Shown here piece after piece: positions 39,001 through 51,398 of a stretch of 64,000 nucleotides of DNA. Below the pieces are notes generated by a model. It saw only the letters and a list, made by a program, of their open reading frames with translations. It had not been told where the DNA came from and made no database searches. The first letter of the stretch is position 1. Each line of letters starts with the position of its first letter. The stretch is from positions 148,320-212,319 of the forward strand of contig NW_002476514.1 in the NCBI RefSeq assembly GCF_000189635.1. Reading direction: 5' to 3'. The position numbers and the translations under genes were made by a program. Source of the stretch: Tetrahymena thermophila SB210 (Eukaryota; Ciliophora; Oligohymenophorea; Hymenostomatida; Tetrahymenidae).

Positions 39001-41041
39001 AGCAGCTATTGTAATTTAATTAAAAATTCTTCATAAAAAGTATCAATTAATTAGATTACCATAAAAACTTTATTGGCTATAATAAATAAGTAAGTATGTA
39101 GATATTTTAAAAATATTTATTTGGAAAAAAATAAAATTTATTTCTTTCCATAATAGCTAACATAATAAGAAACATTACCTGAATTTTTATTTATATTTAT
39201 TTTGTTCGTAGTTTTTGTTTAGTAAATTTAAAAAGAAAATATTTTCAGAAGTTAAATTTAAAACCAGTGACTTTTGCCAACCAATATCAAAATGAGTTTA
39301 AAAATTTTTCTTATCTAACATTATTAAATAAAAATTTATTACTAAGATTAGCATTATGTAGTAGATTTCTTTGTCTACCTTTATAATTTTTTGTGGATGT
39401 TGATCAAATAGAATCTAAATGTAAGAATAAATTATCCAAAATTAAACAAAATAATTAGTAGAAAGTGGCTATCATAAATATTAAAATTTTTTAAATAGCA
39501 TAACTCACAAAATTAATACAAAATCCCTAGGTTTAAAGTAGAAATATGATTCTGGAATAATCGAATTTACCATTATGAGTGTTTATTTAATTTTATGAAT
39601 TTAAAATATTAATATCACCCTAATTTTAATAAAAGCTAAACAAATTCAAAATAATCAGCTACTGTCAATCTTTGAAAAAATTTCTTCAAAAAGAAAAACA
39701 AAACTCCAAATTGACCGATGTGAATATTAAATATCATAATAAAAGCTATCTTTATACTTTGTTTAATTTTTATTTGTTTTTATATTTATATCTAAAATAA
39801 TATGAATTGTTTTTCCTAAACTAATCATAACAAATTTAAAGAAAACACTATTGCTTATCTTTTTAAAAATATTTCAGATATAAAACAAAATTTTTACTCA
39901 ATAGTAAAATTTAAGATCATTATGAAGCTATAAAATATTATCTTCATGCATGTTTGTTGATTTGATTTAAGTTAGCGAGTGTCCAATAAATATTTTTATT
40001 ACATAAATACTTATCTCTTAACTAAGCATAACAAACTCAAAAAAGTAGGTGGCTATTGTAAATATTTGGAAAATATTTCTAAAAAAATAAAACTTTACTA
40101 AAAGCTAAAAATGAACCTCATTCATCATCTTAATAAATCTAATAGTTCTCTTTACTCTTCATGATTTTTTTATTGTTATCCTCAGTCAGTATTATTGTTT
40201 TTGTAATCTTTAATTAAAATATTAAAGCCAAAAGAAAATGGTGATTGTAATTGTAAAAAGTATTTCATAAAAAAAAATCAATTTAAAAAAGGTAAAAGTC
40301 ATAAAAAAATTATAAGCGTTTCATCATATATGATGATTAGCTTATTAACTTCAACCTGTTAGTAAATCTTAAATATATATTATTTTTTAAAATTAAACCT
40401 AACAAACTAATAAATCCAAATAAAGTGGCTATTGTAGATATTAGAAAAAAAAATATAAAAATAAATGAATAAATTTTCACTCTAAGCAGATGTTCTAATT
40501 CTTTGAAATAATGTTTCCAAAAAAATAAATACAAAATTTTAAAGGAGTACTTAATTTAACATAATTATATATAAACACTAATTATGTTTTAGATTTATTA
40601 CCTAATTTCTTTTATTGTTTGTTTACTGTTAAATATTAAAGCTAAAATTTAAAAGATAGATGCCTTTTGTAAATATAAGAAAAACATTTCACTAGCTGGA
40701 AAAAAAATTGCGGAGAGGGAGAAATAATTAGGTACTATAAAAAATATATAAAATTATTAGAGAATATTTAATATTTAAATTTTATGAATTAAGATCAGGT
40801 CCTCCGACTAACTATTTTTGATATATAATTTATTTTAAATTTCAAAGCGAATAAATAAATCTAAGTCTTTGTTGTTTGGAACATATTTTTATTATAATAA
40901 CAATACTTAATAATATAAATATACCTCAAAAATGAATATGTATAATAACTTAATTTAGAAAATATGTTTATTTATGTTATAGGTAGGTGTAAATGTACAT
41001 TAAATTATTTTATAATATATCAGTATAAATAAAAATTTTAG
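36012..41041. other. Gene-free region, mostly the right arm of the inverted repeat
   Basis: About 36012-37790 is AT-rich loop sequence without recognised genes. About 37800-40690 is the right repeat arm. The remainder is 3' flank of NKWF copy D. Confidence 0.55.
37800..40690 (-). repeat. Right arm of the large imperfect inverted repeat
   Basis: Reverse complement of the left arm, collinear over nearly 3 kb. The outermost convincing match is AAACAAACAATAAAAGAAAT (reverse strand near 40615-40635) with AAACAAATGATAAAAGAAAT near 30951. The innermost is around 37945-37970 with 33795-33830. It carries several copies of the AAAGTGGCTATTGTAAAT motif (about 38935, 39002, 39466, 40050, 40425), many spaced by about 190 or 375-395 bases, suggesting old internal tandem units. 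Confidence 0.88.
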
Positions 41042-42142
41042 TCACATATGTATAAAGAAGCAGCGTTGATCGTATTATTAATCATCTTGGTCTATTATGT
41101 TTAATTAATCTTAAGTATTTAATTGTTAAGATAAGAAATTGTGTTAATTTCCAAAATCTGAGGATATATGTTAATAATAATAGTTTTTATATTAATAATA
41201 TTAATCTTATTATTCATAGCAAAAATCATATTAATTTTTGTTTTACTCTGGTATGGTTGGAACCTAGTTTAAAGGACAAGAATTTATTCCTTATTAACAA
41301 AAAGTATTATAGTTTATTATTTGATCGTAATAATTGAAAGACTCTTCTTGGCTATCTTCATCAAATATTCCGTTATTGATTGGTTATCTTTAAGAGTGAT
41401 AAATACAATTATTATTCTCTTCATCATAGATAGGTAAAGTTACATGAGATTAATCGAGATTATTTATACTTGCAGAATTTTAATCAGTAGAAGTCTCCTG
41501 AATAATGCTTCCTATTTAAGTTGAAAAATTGAGAGAAGTAACACTCTACTACAAATTAGAGGAGGAGGATAAATCCGATTATACTATTTTTTTTGTATAT
41601 TTACGCTTATTTATTTATTTATCTTCCCTTTTATCGAATTTAGAGAGTTTCTTTTTTGTTTGAATTTCTTATGGGAAGCAGGAGTTCCAAAGTTGATAAA
41701 ATGAGGTAATTTCTATCTTTCCATATGACTCAAAAAACTTCAAAAGGAGTAAGCATACAAATTGCTTCCTCACAAGTTTTAAATCATTATATTTATTTTC
41801 TTTTTATGTGATATCTTTAGGATTTTAGATTATTTAATTTAGCTTTTCCATAAAAGCCTGACCTTTATTAAATTTATCAACATAAAAAAAGTATTATTCA
41901 ATAATCCCCATGTACTTAGGTTTAGATTTGTCAATGTTTTTGCGGATAAACTACTTCACTTCCACAGAAGAGCTGCATTTAAGACCTTAAGCAATCAAAG
42001 AAGAGGCCATTTGCTCCATGATGTAGTTCTTAATTGAGTCTTAAAACCATTTATTTAGCAGATTTCTTTAGCTAAATAGAGTTTTTTAGCTAGTTTAGAC
42101 CAAGAAAAGGATATTCTTCATTATTATTTATTCGTTTTTCAT
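41042..42142 (-). CDS. NKWF-family protein, copy D (366 aa)
   Basis: Single exon, 367 codons including TGA at 41042-41044; ATG 42140-42142, start MKNEQIIMKNILFLVQTSQK. Conserved blocks: NLLNKWFQDSIKNYIMEQMA, DKSKPKYMGIIEQYFFYVDK, VRKQFVCLLLLKFFE, TSFYQLWNSCFPQEIQ, KKKLSKFDKREDK. The basic link is followed by a Ser-rich stretch (SDLSSSSNLQQS), the acidic motif PINNGIFDEDSQEESF and a Tyr/Asn/Gln-rich end. Domain sequence is closest by eye to copy C, its neighbour across the right repeat arm but on the opposite strand. Function unknown; soluble, possibly nuclear (inference). Confidence 0.91.
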
Positions 42143-45100
42143 TTGATTTAGAACTTTGATAAATTGAGGGTTTTTTTATATTTTTTTATTTCTTATTTTA
42201 TCTAAATTAATTTTTTATAACAAATAAAACAATATTTCCTACTATTTAAAAAACAAGCTAATATATAAATTAATTTCTAGTAATATTTATTTGCTTAAGT
42301 TGTAACGATATGTAAATTCGATTAGATTGATATAAGCCAAATTACATTCAAAACATCAAAATAAATTATAATTAACAAAATTTTTAAATAAATAATTAAA
42401 ATTCTTCAAAAGAGCAAATTTTTACCCACTAAAAAATCACACATATTTTTTTAAGTAATACATTCAAGCATTTTGATAATTGCAACTAAGTTAAAAAATT
42501 TTGAAGTCAATTCAAAACTACCAACGAAAAACTTAATTTGTTAATTTGTTCTTAAAATAAAGATAATTATCAAAATTTGTTTATCATATCTTACCCCTTA
42601 ATTAAAAAATTTGATGACAATCTTTACATTTAAACTTATCTAGTAAATAAATTATAAGAAATAGGTTTTCATCTTGATAATGAAATGTAAATTGAGTTGC
42701 TATATTTTTACATGATCAAAAATATTTATTAAATAATAAAAATGATTAAAAATGTATTCTTGAAGCACATCTAAAATAAACATTTCAGTTATTTCTTATT
42801 AAATTTTTGTTTTGACATAAAAAAGGAATGTTAAATAAATTTTCTTGGCAATCGAATTTATTATTTTAACAGAATCAATTATTTTTTAGTTAAAAAAAAA
42901 TTAATCTTACCTAAAATAAATTAATAAAGCAGAAAATTTTAACCTATCAGATATTTTTTGAATGACTCATTTAGATTTTAATAATCTAAGTAACAAGTTA
43001 GCTATATATCTTAAATTTAATCATAATAATATCTACCTATCTATGCTTTTTCATTCTAAAAAATGTTATAAATACAAAGTATTTTTTGTCAGATCACCTC
43101 ATCGAATATAATTATGTTTTAAAATAATATAATAACTTAGATTATTTAAAAAAACTTTAATAAAATAAGTTAATTAAATTTTCTTTATTTTTTGTAAAAT
43201 TTGCTTTCATATTTATGTAAAAGATTAACAATTCAGAATATATTGGGAATAATTAGATAATACAATTTTGAAGTTAAGTGGAGAAAAAATTTCTTAAATA
43301 AATTAACAAAAATAATTCATTAAGATTTGTTACAATCAAATTTTCAATAAAATTACAATCTCTATCAGTTTTGAGAAAAATATAAATGATCAAATAAACT
43401 AATAAATTCTGCTAACAAAAATAATTACTTTTTTCTAACTTTTAGTTAAAAATTAATTGAAATTAAACCACAATTTCTGAATTATAAATTTACAATTCCA
43501 AATAATCAAGCTAATTAATACTGATACTGAAAAAAAAATATTAACTAAAGTTTAAATAACTTAATGTCATATATAAAAAACAAATTCATAATTAACCTTT
43601 GATTAAAAACTAAAATAAGTATTAAATAATAAAAAAATTATCGTGATGACAACTATAATTACATTTTCTAAAGTTATTGATAAAAAGAAAAAAATTAACT
43701 ACAAAAAATACAATAAACAGATAAATTTTAATATTATAATATATTTATAAATTATATTATTGGTTAATTAATTGTTTGCTTTTAATATTAAAGGATTTTA
43801 ATATTATGAGTTAAAGGTATTCTTTATCATATGAATCAACTAAAATAGAATATTTTTAAATATTCAAGAAATTAAATTAATAAAAAAATTCATGTTTTAT
43901 AATATCAATATTTTTTTTAAAAGGAACAAATATTTTAAAAAAATAATCTTATATTTGTATTTAATGCAAATTTTAATAAAATAGTTTTTATAATTTATAT
44001 TTTATGGTAAAATAATTAACCAAGGTTAAAAATTATCAAATAAAAAGGAAAATTTTAGGAATTATTTATTGAAGTAAAATAAGTTATGATATATAATATT
44101 GATTCTTCACAAACAAAAAATCAAAAAAGACTTTTTGCTAATTAATTTATTTATTGAAATTATCATGGTGATATAAAACAAAGAATTTTGCTAATTAAAG
44201 ACTTGTTAAAAAGCTTTTGCAATTTTTTTTAACAAATTTTGAGATATAAAAAATAATTTATTGGTTAGAATTCATTAGAAATTAGTCGATAATTAGTAAT
44301 AAATCAATAAATAAATTATTTATAAATAGTAAAACGTTAAAACAAACAATGGATTATTTAGTTAGTTTTACATCTTATTATTTAGTTAATTAATTTAATT
44401 TTTGAGTATAAGCTTAATGATTGTATAATAAACTAAAATCCTAATTTATTTTAAGGATTAACAGATTATAATTGAATAAAAATAAGTCGATAAATTATAA
44501 ATAAGTTTATTACCACAAATCAAATAATAAAAATAATTTTTTTTTTTTAATTCTAAATATAAAATAATTATTTAAAAAAAAAATTACTTAAATCGAAATT
44601 ATTTGAATAATAAATAAAAATAATTCTATTAGGAAATTGTTAATTTAAACTTTATAATTAGAAGTATTAGAGCAACTATACTTCTTTTAATTTAAAAAAA
44701 CATTTCATTTTATTTCTTTAGAATTAAAATATAAAATAAATTTGATTATTATAATTTTAACAAAATTAGTTTTATAAGACAAAATTGAGTTGATACAATT
44801 TTATATTCCAAAAAGTGAGAGAAAAAGAACTAAATTTTAGAAATTATTGACTCAAACTTTTTAATTTTTGAATAGTAGAACTATAGTTAGAAATCATACA
44901 TTCATTTTTCAAGCCTTTTAAAAAAATCATACATAGACTATTGGTGATAAGTGTTTCGTACTAATAACTTATTGACTATATGTAGAAAAAACTATCTTAA
45001 TATCCATACTAATATAAATAATTTGAATTCTAGATTTAGATATTGTAATTATTTTTTTTCTGAAGAAATTACCACTACCACTGCTTGATAGGGGATTATA

Positions 45101-45379
45101 GTTTTAAATTGATTCTTATTAACTATTATCTTCATTCAAATACTTTGCCTCTTAATTTGCAAATTTGATTAAATAAGATTATAATTAATAAGCTTTAAAA
45201 CATACTCAGATGACGATAGTTTGGATTTTATTTTTTTTATTTTTTCAGAATGAAGTAGTTCAGGGATTTTAAATAATTCAATCTACATTTATTTATATCA
45301 AAGGGAGCAAATACTTGTACTTCGAAATTTACACGAAATGACTGAGCTATATTTTATCATTGTTTTTAGTATTTGTACT
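42143..45379. other. Gene-free AT-rich stretch
   Basis: About 3.2 kb of extreme A+T content upstream of copy D and downstream of the decayed copy E. No frame or repeat recognised. Slightly richer sequence around 45060-45380 may be leftover tail of copy E. Confidence 0.45.
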
Positions 45380-45870
45380 TCAACTTTTTAATTCACCTTT
45401 TTATTAAACTTTGTTTTTAATTTTAAATTTTTGAGGGAAATGGGCATTCCAAATGTCTAAGAGAGATGAATTTTCATATTGGTCATATGATTCAAAGTAT
45501 TTCAGCATGATTGGGCAGACAAATTAAATTTTAAGAATTTCGTAAATATTCAATGTAATATTGTATGATATTTTTTAAGGTATTATTTTTTAGATATAAT
45601 ATTATATCATTAAGATTTTCATTAAAAACCTATATAATTTTTGATGTAAAAAAGCATATTTTAATGATCTTAATAAAAAGAGGTTTTTTTATTTATCAAT
45701 ATTTTTGTCATAAAAAGAGTTTAATTCAAGATACTTAGCAACAAAAATATATGAAGCAATATATTTCATAATATAATTTTTTACAGATCTTAGAGTGACT
45801 TATTTAGCAAATTCCTTTGGTATTTCCTTTTTTAAAACCAAAAAAGAATTTAATCATAATTTTAAATTCA
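45380..45870 (-). pseudogene. Decayed NKWF-family copy E
   Basis: Fragments of the family domain survive in different frames. Near 45800 there are traces of the RNLLNKW and DLQK(I/L)I region without the NKWF core intact. At about 45400-45500 a clear block reads LKYFESYDQYENSSLLDIWN, then AHFPQKFKIKNK, matching the FE-YG...FYELWN-CFP-IQ-KKK part of intact copies. At least one frameshift separates the RKQFVC-like segment from this block, and a TGA at about 45380 ends it just past the domain, with no tail. Clearly non-functional as a family protein. Boundaries are approximate. Confidence 0.75.
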
Positions 45871-48398
45871 ATTTTGTTTTAATTAACCATTTTTAATTTA
45901 TAAAAAAGTTCATTTACTAAATTTTTTTTACAAAGCCATTTTCAATTTATTAGTTATGATAAAAAACATATTTTAGACAATTTAATGAGGAAATTATATG
46001 AATCATAGCGATTAATAAAATAAATAAGATTATAAAATAGATTATTTTAAGTAATAAAAGTATAATATTCTAAGCAATTTTTATCATTTTATAAAATAAA
46101 TTATTTTTATTAAAATATAATTAATTATTCTTTACAAATTATTAAATATTTTTTTTATATGAACACTATTTTATTGTATCAAAGCGATACTTTTTACATA
46201 TTTTTAGATTAAATTTTTACCTTATTTAAGATAAATTTCAAACGTCTTATTTTATCTCTTGAAAATATTCTTCATTAGTTCTTTTCAATAGAAATTTATT
46301 ATTTAAAAACTCCTTAATTTATGTAATAGCCATAATCTTCTTCTCCTTGTTTAAATTAAAAATGTATGGATAAGCTTTTAAGTAGAATGTCACTTAATAC
46401 TTCTTGTTGATAATATTTATTTTTTGAAATAGTAATTTAAGTAATATGTTTATAGACAGGAGGATTTATTAGATAATATTTTAATCTACGAAATACAATA
46501 AAAATATAAATAGTTTATTGAATCTTATCCTTAATAATTTTGTGAGGAAAAGTAAGTATATTTTGAATGAATTTTATTTTCTAAATCATTAATCTAATAA
46601 AAGAAATATTTGAATGTTTGTTTACACTCAAAATAATTTAAATGTTTAGGTTACAAAACCAAATTTTTTCTTCATAAAACTTCGATTTATATTACCATAG
46701 ATAAATCATAAGTAAATAATATAAATTTAAAAGATGATACCAATATGATTTTTACTTAATATATCAAAAATCAAAAAGTTTTAAAAGTTTTATCATTGTT
46801 TTGATTTATTTTCTATTAAAACATTTAAGATATTTAAGTTTTATTTAATATTTTTAAGAAAGATAATCATAAATGTATTAGCTTCAAATCAAAAAAGTGT
46901 AAATTGATTTAAGTACTAAAGAACAAGTTTTTCAAAAAGAAAATTAATTTTTACAAAATTTTCAAGTAAATTTTAATTTACTACCCCATAGCAAATATAA
47001 TCAAAAAGAAGTTTTTTATCTTAAAGTTAAATTAATAAAAAATACAAATCTTTGGTATTATATCAAAATTATAGTCATATATAAATTATATTTGTGCATG
47101 CAACTAAAGTGATCAAAAATTTAATTTAAAAAGAAGAAAAATTTAAGAAATAATCCTACCAATTTCTTATTATTTATTTTGTTTACACTAATTAAAATAT
47201 AAAAAAATAATATTAGGAAACACAAGAGTATCATCGAATATAATCCTTAATTGATATTAATTCTTCATAAATTATAAAATAAAGCTGATTTTTATCAACT
47301 AATTTTTCTATTTCTCAAAGAAAATAAAATAACTTTAATACAATTCTAAATACATCAATCATATAAAATTTTTTGGAATTAGATAAATTATATTTTATAA
47401 ATATTTATATAAAAATATTAAAAAAGACAATAATAATAAAAATTATATTCAGTAATAATGCTTATGAACAGCTCGATTATTTTTTATTACTCCTTTTTTG
47501 ATAAATTTATACTTAATATTTATTTCTTAAAAATTTATATTTATGTTTTACTTATTTAATAACAGAATTTATATGATTTTAATTTTATCTTACATAAATA
47601 CAAGATTGATTTATATGATTTTTCTCTATTAAATTCTTTAAAACAAATTATTTTTTTTAAATTTTCTTAACGAGGAGTAATAAATAAGTATATCGAGTCA
47701 TAATTTGATTAAAAATTAAAAATAACCTTAAGATCAAATATAATTTTTTAGTGATTTGAAATAAAAATATTTATTAGAAATCAATAGAAATTCAGAAATT
47801 AGTAGATAAAATAAGTTAATAAGATTTCAAAGAAGTAAAATAAAATATTTTTAAAATAGTTTCTTAGTGAAGAGTATTTAGTAAGGATAAGGATTTATAT
47901 TTTGTTTAAAAACTAATAGTAACCTATAGTTTATATATTATTTTTTAATGTAATGAAATAAAAATATTTATTAGAAATGAAATTCAGAAATAGGTAGATA
48001 AAATATGTTGATAATTTTCAAAGAAGGGTAATGTTTTATTTTTATCAATAAAGATAAATTTAAGAATTATTTTAATAAAAGGATCTATTAGTTGAGCCAT
48101 CAAGACTTAAGCTTAAGTATGACACTATTTTTATATATAAAATAGCTTATTACAAAATTTTTTAATTTTATTTTTTTTATTTTAAAAATAATTAGTTAAA
48201 TATTTAAGACATTCTTGATGGCTTGAAAGAATTGAAACAAGAGACAAGTGGCAAGTTAAAATTTTTTTAATAGAGTAAATTAGGGGATAAGATTATTATA
48301 TAAAGATATTAAGGAATTATTTTTTTTGATAATTAAGTTATTTATATTTATCTTTTTTTAGATGAGATATGAAATAATAAATAGTTATACAGGACTCA
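45871..48398. other. Mostly gene-free AT-rich stretch with one coding-like fragment
   Basis: Apart from the fragment listed at 46272-46690, only AT-rich sequence. A short interrupted palindrome (GCCATCAAGACT near 48095 with TCTTGATGGC near 48212) lies just beyond the stop of copy F and may be chance. Confidence 0.45.
46272..46690 (-). pseudogene. Coding-like fragment, unrecognised
   Basis: A minus-strand frame ending in TGA at 46272-46274 reads YLINPPVYKHITQITISKNK, followed by YYQQEVLSDILLKSLSIHFQ and EEDYGYYINQ. This has protein-like composition unlike the surrounding poly-A/T. Upstream the frame continues through FPHKIIKDKIQ but then becomes simple, and no convincing start codon follows. 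It could be a terminal exon of a small gene with introns I cannot resolve, or a remnant. No homology recognised and no resemblance to the NKWF family. Confidence 0.35.
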
Positions 48399-51398
48399 TC
48401 AATTTTAATTATTCATGTGTAAATTAGTGTATTGTTAGCTAATTGAATTCCCATATGGTACTGAGTTTAGTTGAGATTAGGGGAAATTTTTATTTACTTA
48501 TTAAGGATTATTACAGTATTGATTTTAATGCTAATATGGAATTTAATTTGTCTAAGGATAGAAAAACTTGTATTATTCCCTTTAAATTTAAATATTGCTC
48601 ATTTAATTTTGATTTTAAGTAGAATATGTTTAATGATTTTCTTCAAATTTTGCTATCGGTTGAGGTTGAGGGTGTTTATAAAAAATTTAATTACTATATT
48701 CAGACGAAGGCTATTAAATTTAAAAATTATGCTATCTATTTTTAGAAAGAACATTGCTTGGCAAGGAATTTGGAGAGGAATATTAATCATCTAATTTTAT
48801 TTGAGCTTATTATAAATTATAATTAGCCTAAGTATTATGACATACTGAATGTTATAATTTTATGGTATTTTATTAGTTATTATGCTAGATATAAAAATTG
48901 GTGTTGCTTTAATTTAGCTTATTTTCTTCTTATTTTATATGGGATTCATCAGAATCAGATTTAATTTAAGATTTTAGAGGAATTATAAGTTCTTATTTTT
49001 TAGCATTCTATAAGCTATTTTAATTTTTAGAAATATTAATTTTAAATTTATTGTCATTAATTACTTCAATTTTTACTTTTACTTACTCAGAATTCATATT
49101 TTAAGAGTGAAAAGGAATTTAAGGCTCATTTTTAATGTCATTTTAAGTATTGATATCTTAATTGTTATTACTTTTATTATGCTCTTCTTATTTTATTTTT
49201 TGATTTAAATTCAGATTAGGCTAATTTAATGAGTTATAAGTACCTTAAATATTGGTATTCTCTGAATTCATTTATTAATTTTGAATATTTTGTAAGCTAT
49301 TTAAAGAAATATTAAGGCTTTGTTTACACATATTTTTTGTGTTTTCCTCTGATTTTAATTAAGGTAATAAAGGATTATTTTGATTTTATAAGATTAAAGT
49401 AGATTCAAACTCCTCTTAAATCTTAATTTCTTCTTTTTTAGTTAATTAATTAGTAGTATTTTATAGGCTTTTTAGACAAAGATTCAGCTTTATTTTATCC
49501 TTTTTCCCTTAAGATAATGGAAGGTCAATATGGTTTTATATTTACTAAATAGTTTTTGGTGATTCTTATATTTTAATATTACTGTTTAATTGAGAGAAAG
49601 GACTATTGGAGAAATCATTTTTTTATTAGGTTTCTTCATTTTTAACTTAAAGCTAAGATTAGTTTTTAAATTCAGAACTCTAGGTTATTTCATTTTTAAC
49701 AATTTATAATTAGTTATTTTCTTCTAATTTAACTTGAGACTGGTTAGAATTAAATTAAATTTCAAAACCTTTTTAAGAAATTTAATGTTCCTCAATTTTT
49801 TGATTTTATTAGTTATTACATGAAGAAAATAAGTTAATGCTTTAATTTTACTATTAAGGCTGGTTAGAATTAAATTAAATTTCAAAACCTTTTTAAGAAA
49901 TTTAAGGTTCTTCAATTTTTTCATTTTATTAGTTATTACATGAAGAAAAGAAGTTAATATTTTAATTTTACTATTAATTATCCTCAACTTTTACTTGAGG
50001 CAAGTTAAAATTATTTGAAGGTAAGTAAGAGTTTTAAGTAGGTTAAGGTTCTTAAATTTTAATATTTTACTAGCTAAGAGTAAAAGTGTTAGTGATTGCA
50101 GTAAAATTACTTTAACTATTTTCTTCAAATTTGGGTTTAGGTTAATGATGAAAATTCGCAGATAAAGTACTCGAATCAGGAGTTTCTATTTTTTAATTGT
50201 TTGGTTCATTAATAGAAAAAGGTGGAAAAACAAAGGTGTTGATTTTTTCTGCTTATTCTAATTTCACTTAACATGGATTTTTAATACATTAAGTTTAAAG
50301 GTTTTCATTGAATTAATATTATACATTTTAAAAACTTTATTAGACATTATAAGGGAGGTAAATATTATTTATTTAATTATTTTATTAAATTTCATCAAAT
50401 TTTTAATGAGGTTAAAGATTTTTGTATTCATTTTAAGTGTTTTAAGAAAGCGCATGCTCATGTTTTTAGATTATTTATTAATCATTAAAAGAAGGATAAA
50501 GAAATTAGTGGCTGTTCTAATTTAAATTACCTTCAGATTTAATAGGAGCCTAAAAGCAAGCATTAGTGCCTTATGAAGTTTAGGTTAAAAGGTTTTCTTA
50601 TTAAAAATTGTTTGATCTGCTATAAAAAGAATGAGGATGATATATCTAATTACAATTAATTTTGTTATTTTCCACAATCATTTGAAAGGATTGATCAAAA
50701 TTATAATTTGTTTGGTTGGTTTAGGCATACAAAAAGTCTTAATTTTAATTAATTTTTCTTCTTTCTTAAGAAGAGCAAGGATCTTCATTTTGTAAATTTT
50801 AATTAATTTTAGTAGAATCCTTTTTTTATTTTTAAGTATTAGTTTTTGGCTTTATTCCATTCATAGTGTCATATTTTGAGAGTTTTTTTTTCTACTGTAT
50901 CTCACTAGGGAAACACAAATTCCACAATTCATAAAAGGAAGGTATTATTTCCTAATTGCCAAATAATTCATAGTAGCGTAGAAGAAGATAGCACACAAAT
51001 TACTTTCGAACTACCTTTTTAATATTATAGGTTTTATAATTGAGACATTCAGAAATATTCTTAGGGTTTTTAATAATTTTTTTAAGTTTTTCTTAAAACA
51101 TATCACCTAAATTAAACTTATTAATGAAATAAAAGTATTATTCTATGATACTCATATATTTTGGTCTATTTTAATTAATCCTATTATGAATATAAGTTTT
51201 AACTTCTCTAGAAGATCTGCATTATAGAGGTCCAGCTAATAATGGAGAAGCTACTTACTCCATAATATAGCTCTTTATAGAATCTTAAAACCATTTATTT
51301 AACAAATTCCTTTAACTCGCAACATTAACTGTATCTTTTGAGGCTAAAAACAGTATGTTCCTCATGATAAGATAAATATCATTGCTATCTCCATCCAT
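48399..51398 (-). CDS. NKWF-family protein, copy F, giant form with expanded Q/N-rich tail (999 aa)
   Basis: One uninterrupted exon of exactly 1000 codons including TGA. Residues 1-180 are the family domain: NLLNKWFQDSIKSYIMEQVA at 31-50, RPKYMSIIEQYFYFINK, VRKQFVCYLLLRYYE, PSFYELWNLCFPSEIQ, KKKLSKYD. The other 820 residues are low-complexity Q/N/S/K/E sequence, against about 180-200 in other copies. The tail holds two 40-residue tandem repeats (about 473-552; SSCNNQQNQKIEEHQISQKG) and at least eleven psi-K-x-E tetrapeptides (IKSE, VKLE, VKVE, VKNE, LKSE, IKQE, IKNE, VKIE). No membrane segment. It has the look of a nuclear, intrinsically disordered protein (inference). The long plus-strand ORF at 48471-48794 is antisense shadow. 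Confidence 0.93.
49741..49980 (+). repeat. Two tandem copies of a 120-bp unit inside copy F
   Basis: 49741-49860 and 49861-49980 are nearly identical; both start TGGTTAGAATTAAATTAAAT. The unit is a multiple of three, so it encodes a 40-residue repeat in frame in the copy F tail. The few differences alter codons, for example GAACCT against GAACAT (Pro/His). This indicates a recent in-frame duplication under selection to stay open. Confidence 0.92.

Noticed and set aside
30920..40690. Assignment of the inverted repeat to Tlr/Maverick-type ciliate elements
   Set aside because: Long inverted repeats fit, but I see no integrase, polymerase or other element gene in the loop, only copy C, so the name is not justified.
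48095..48225. Short interrupted palindrome GCCATCAAGA / TCTTGATGGC
   Set aside because: Only about 10-14 matching bases with a loop over 100 bases; plausible by chance in this composition.
48471..48794. 107-codon plus-strand standard-code ORF and long TGA-free plus-strand frames across 48.4-50.9 kb
   Set aside because: They are antisense to copy F, whose 1000-codon frame has family homology, repeat periodicity and sensible composition.
49724..49987. Leucine-rich-repeat-like minus-strand ORF over the tandem repeat
   Set aside because: It lies in a different frame from the continuous copy F frame; the periodicity is just the 120-bp DNA repeat read out of frame.
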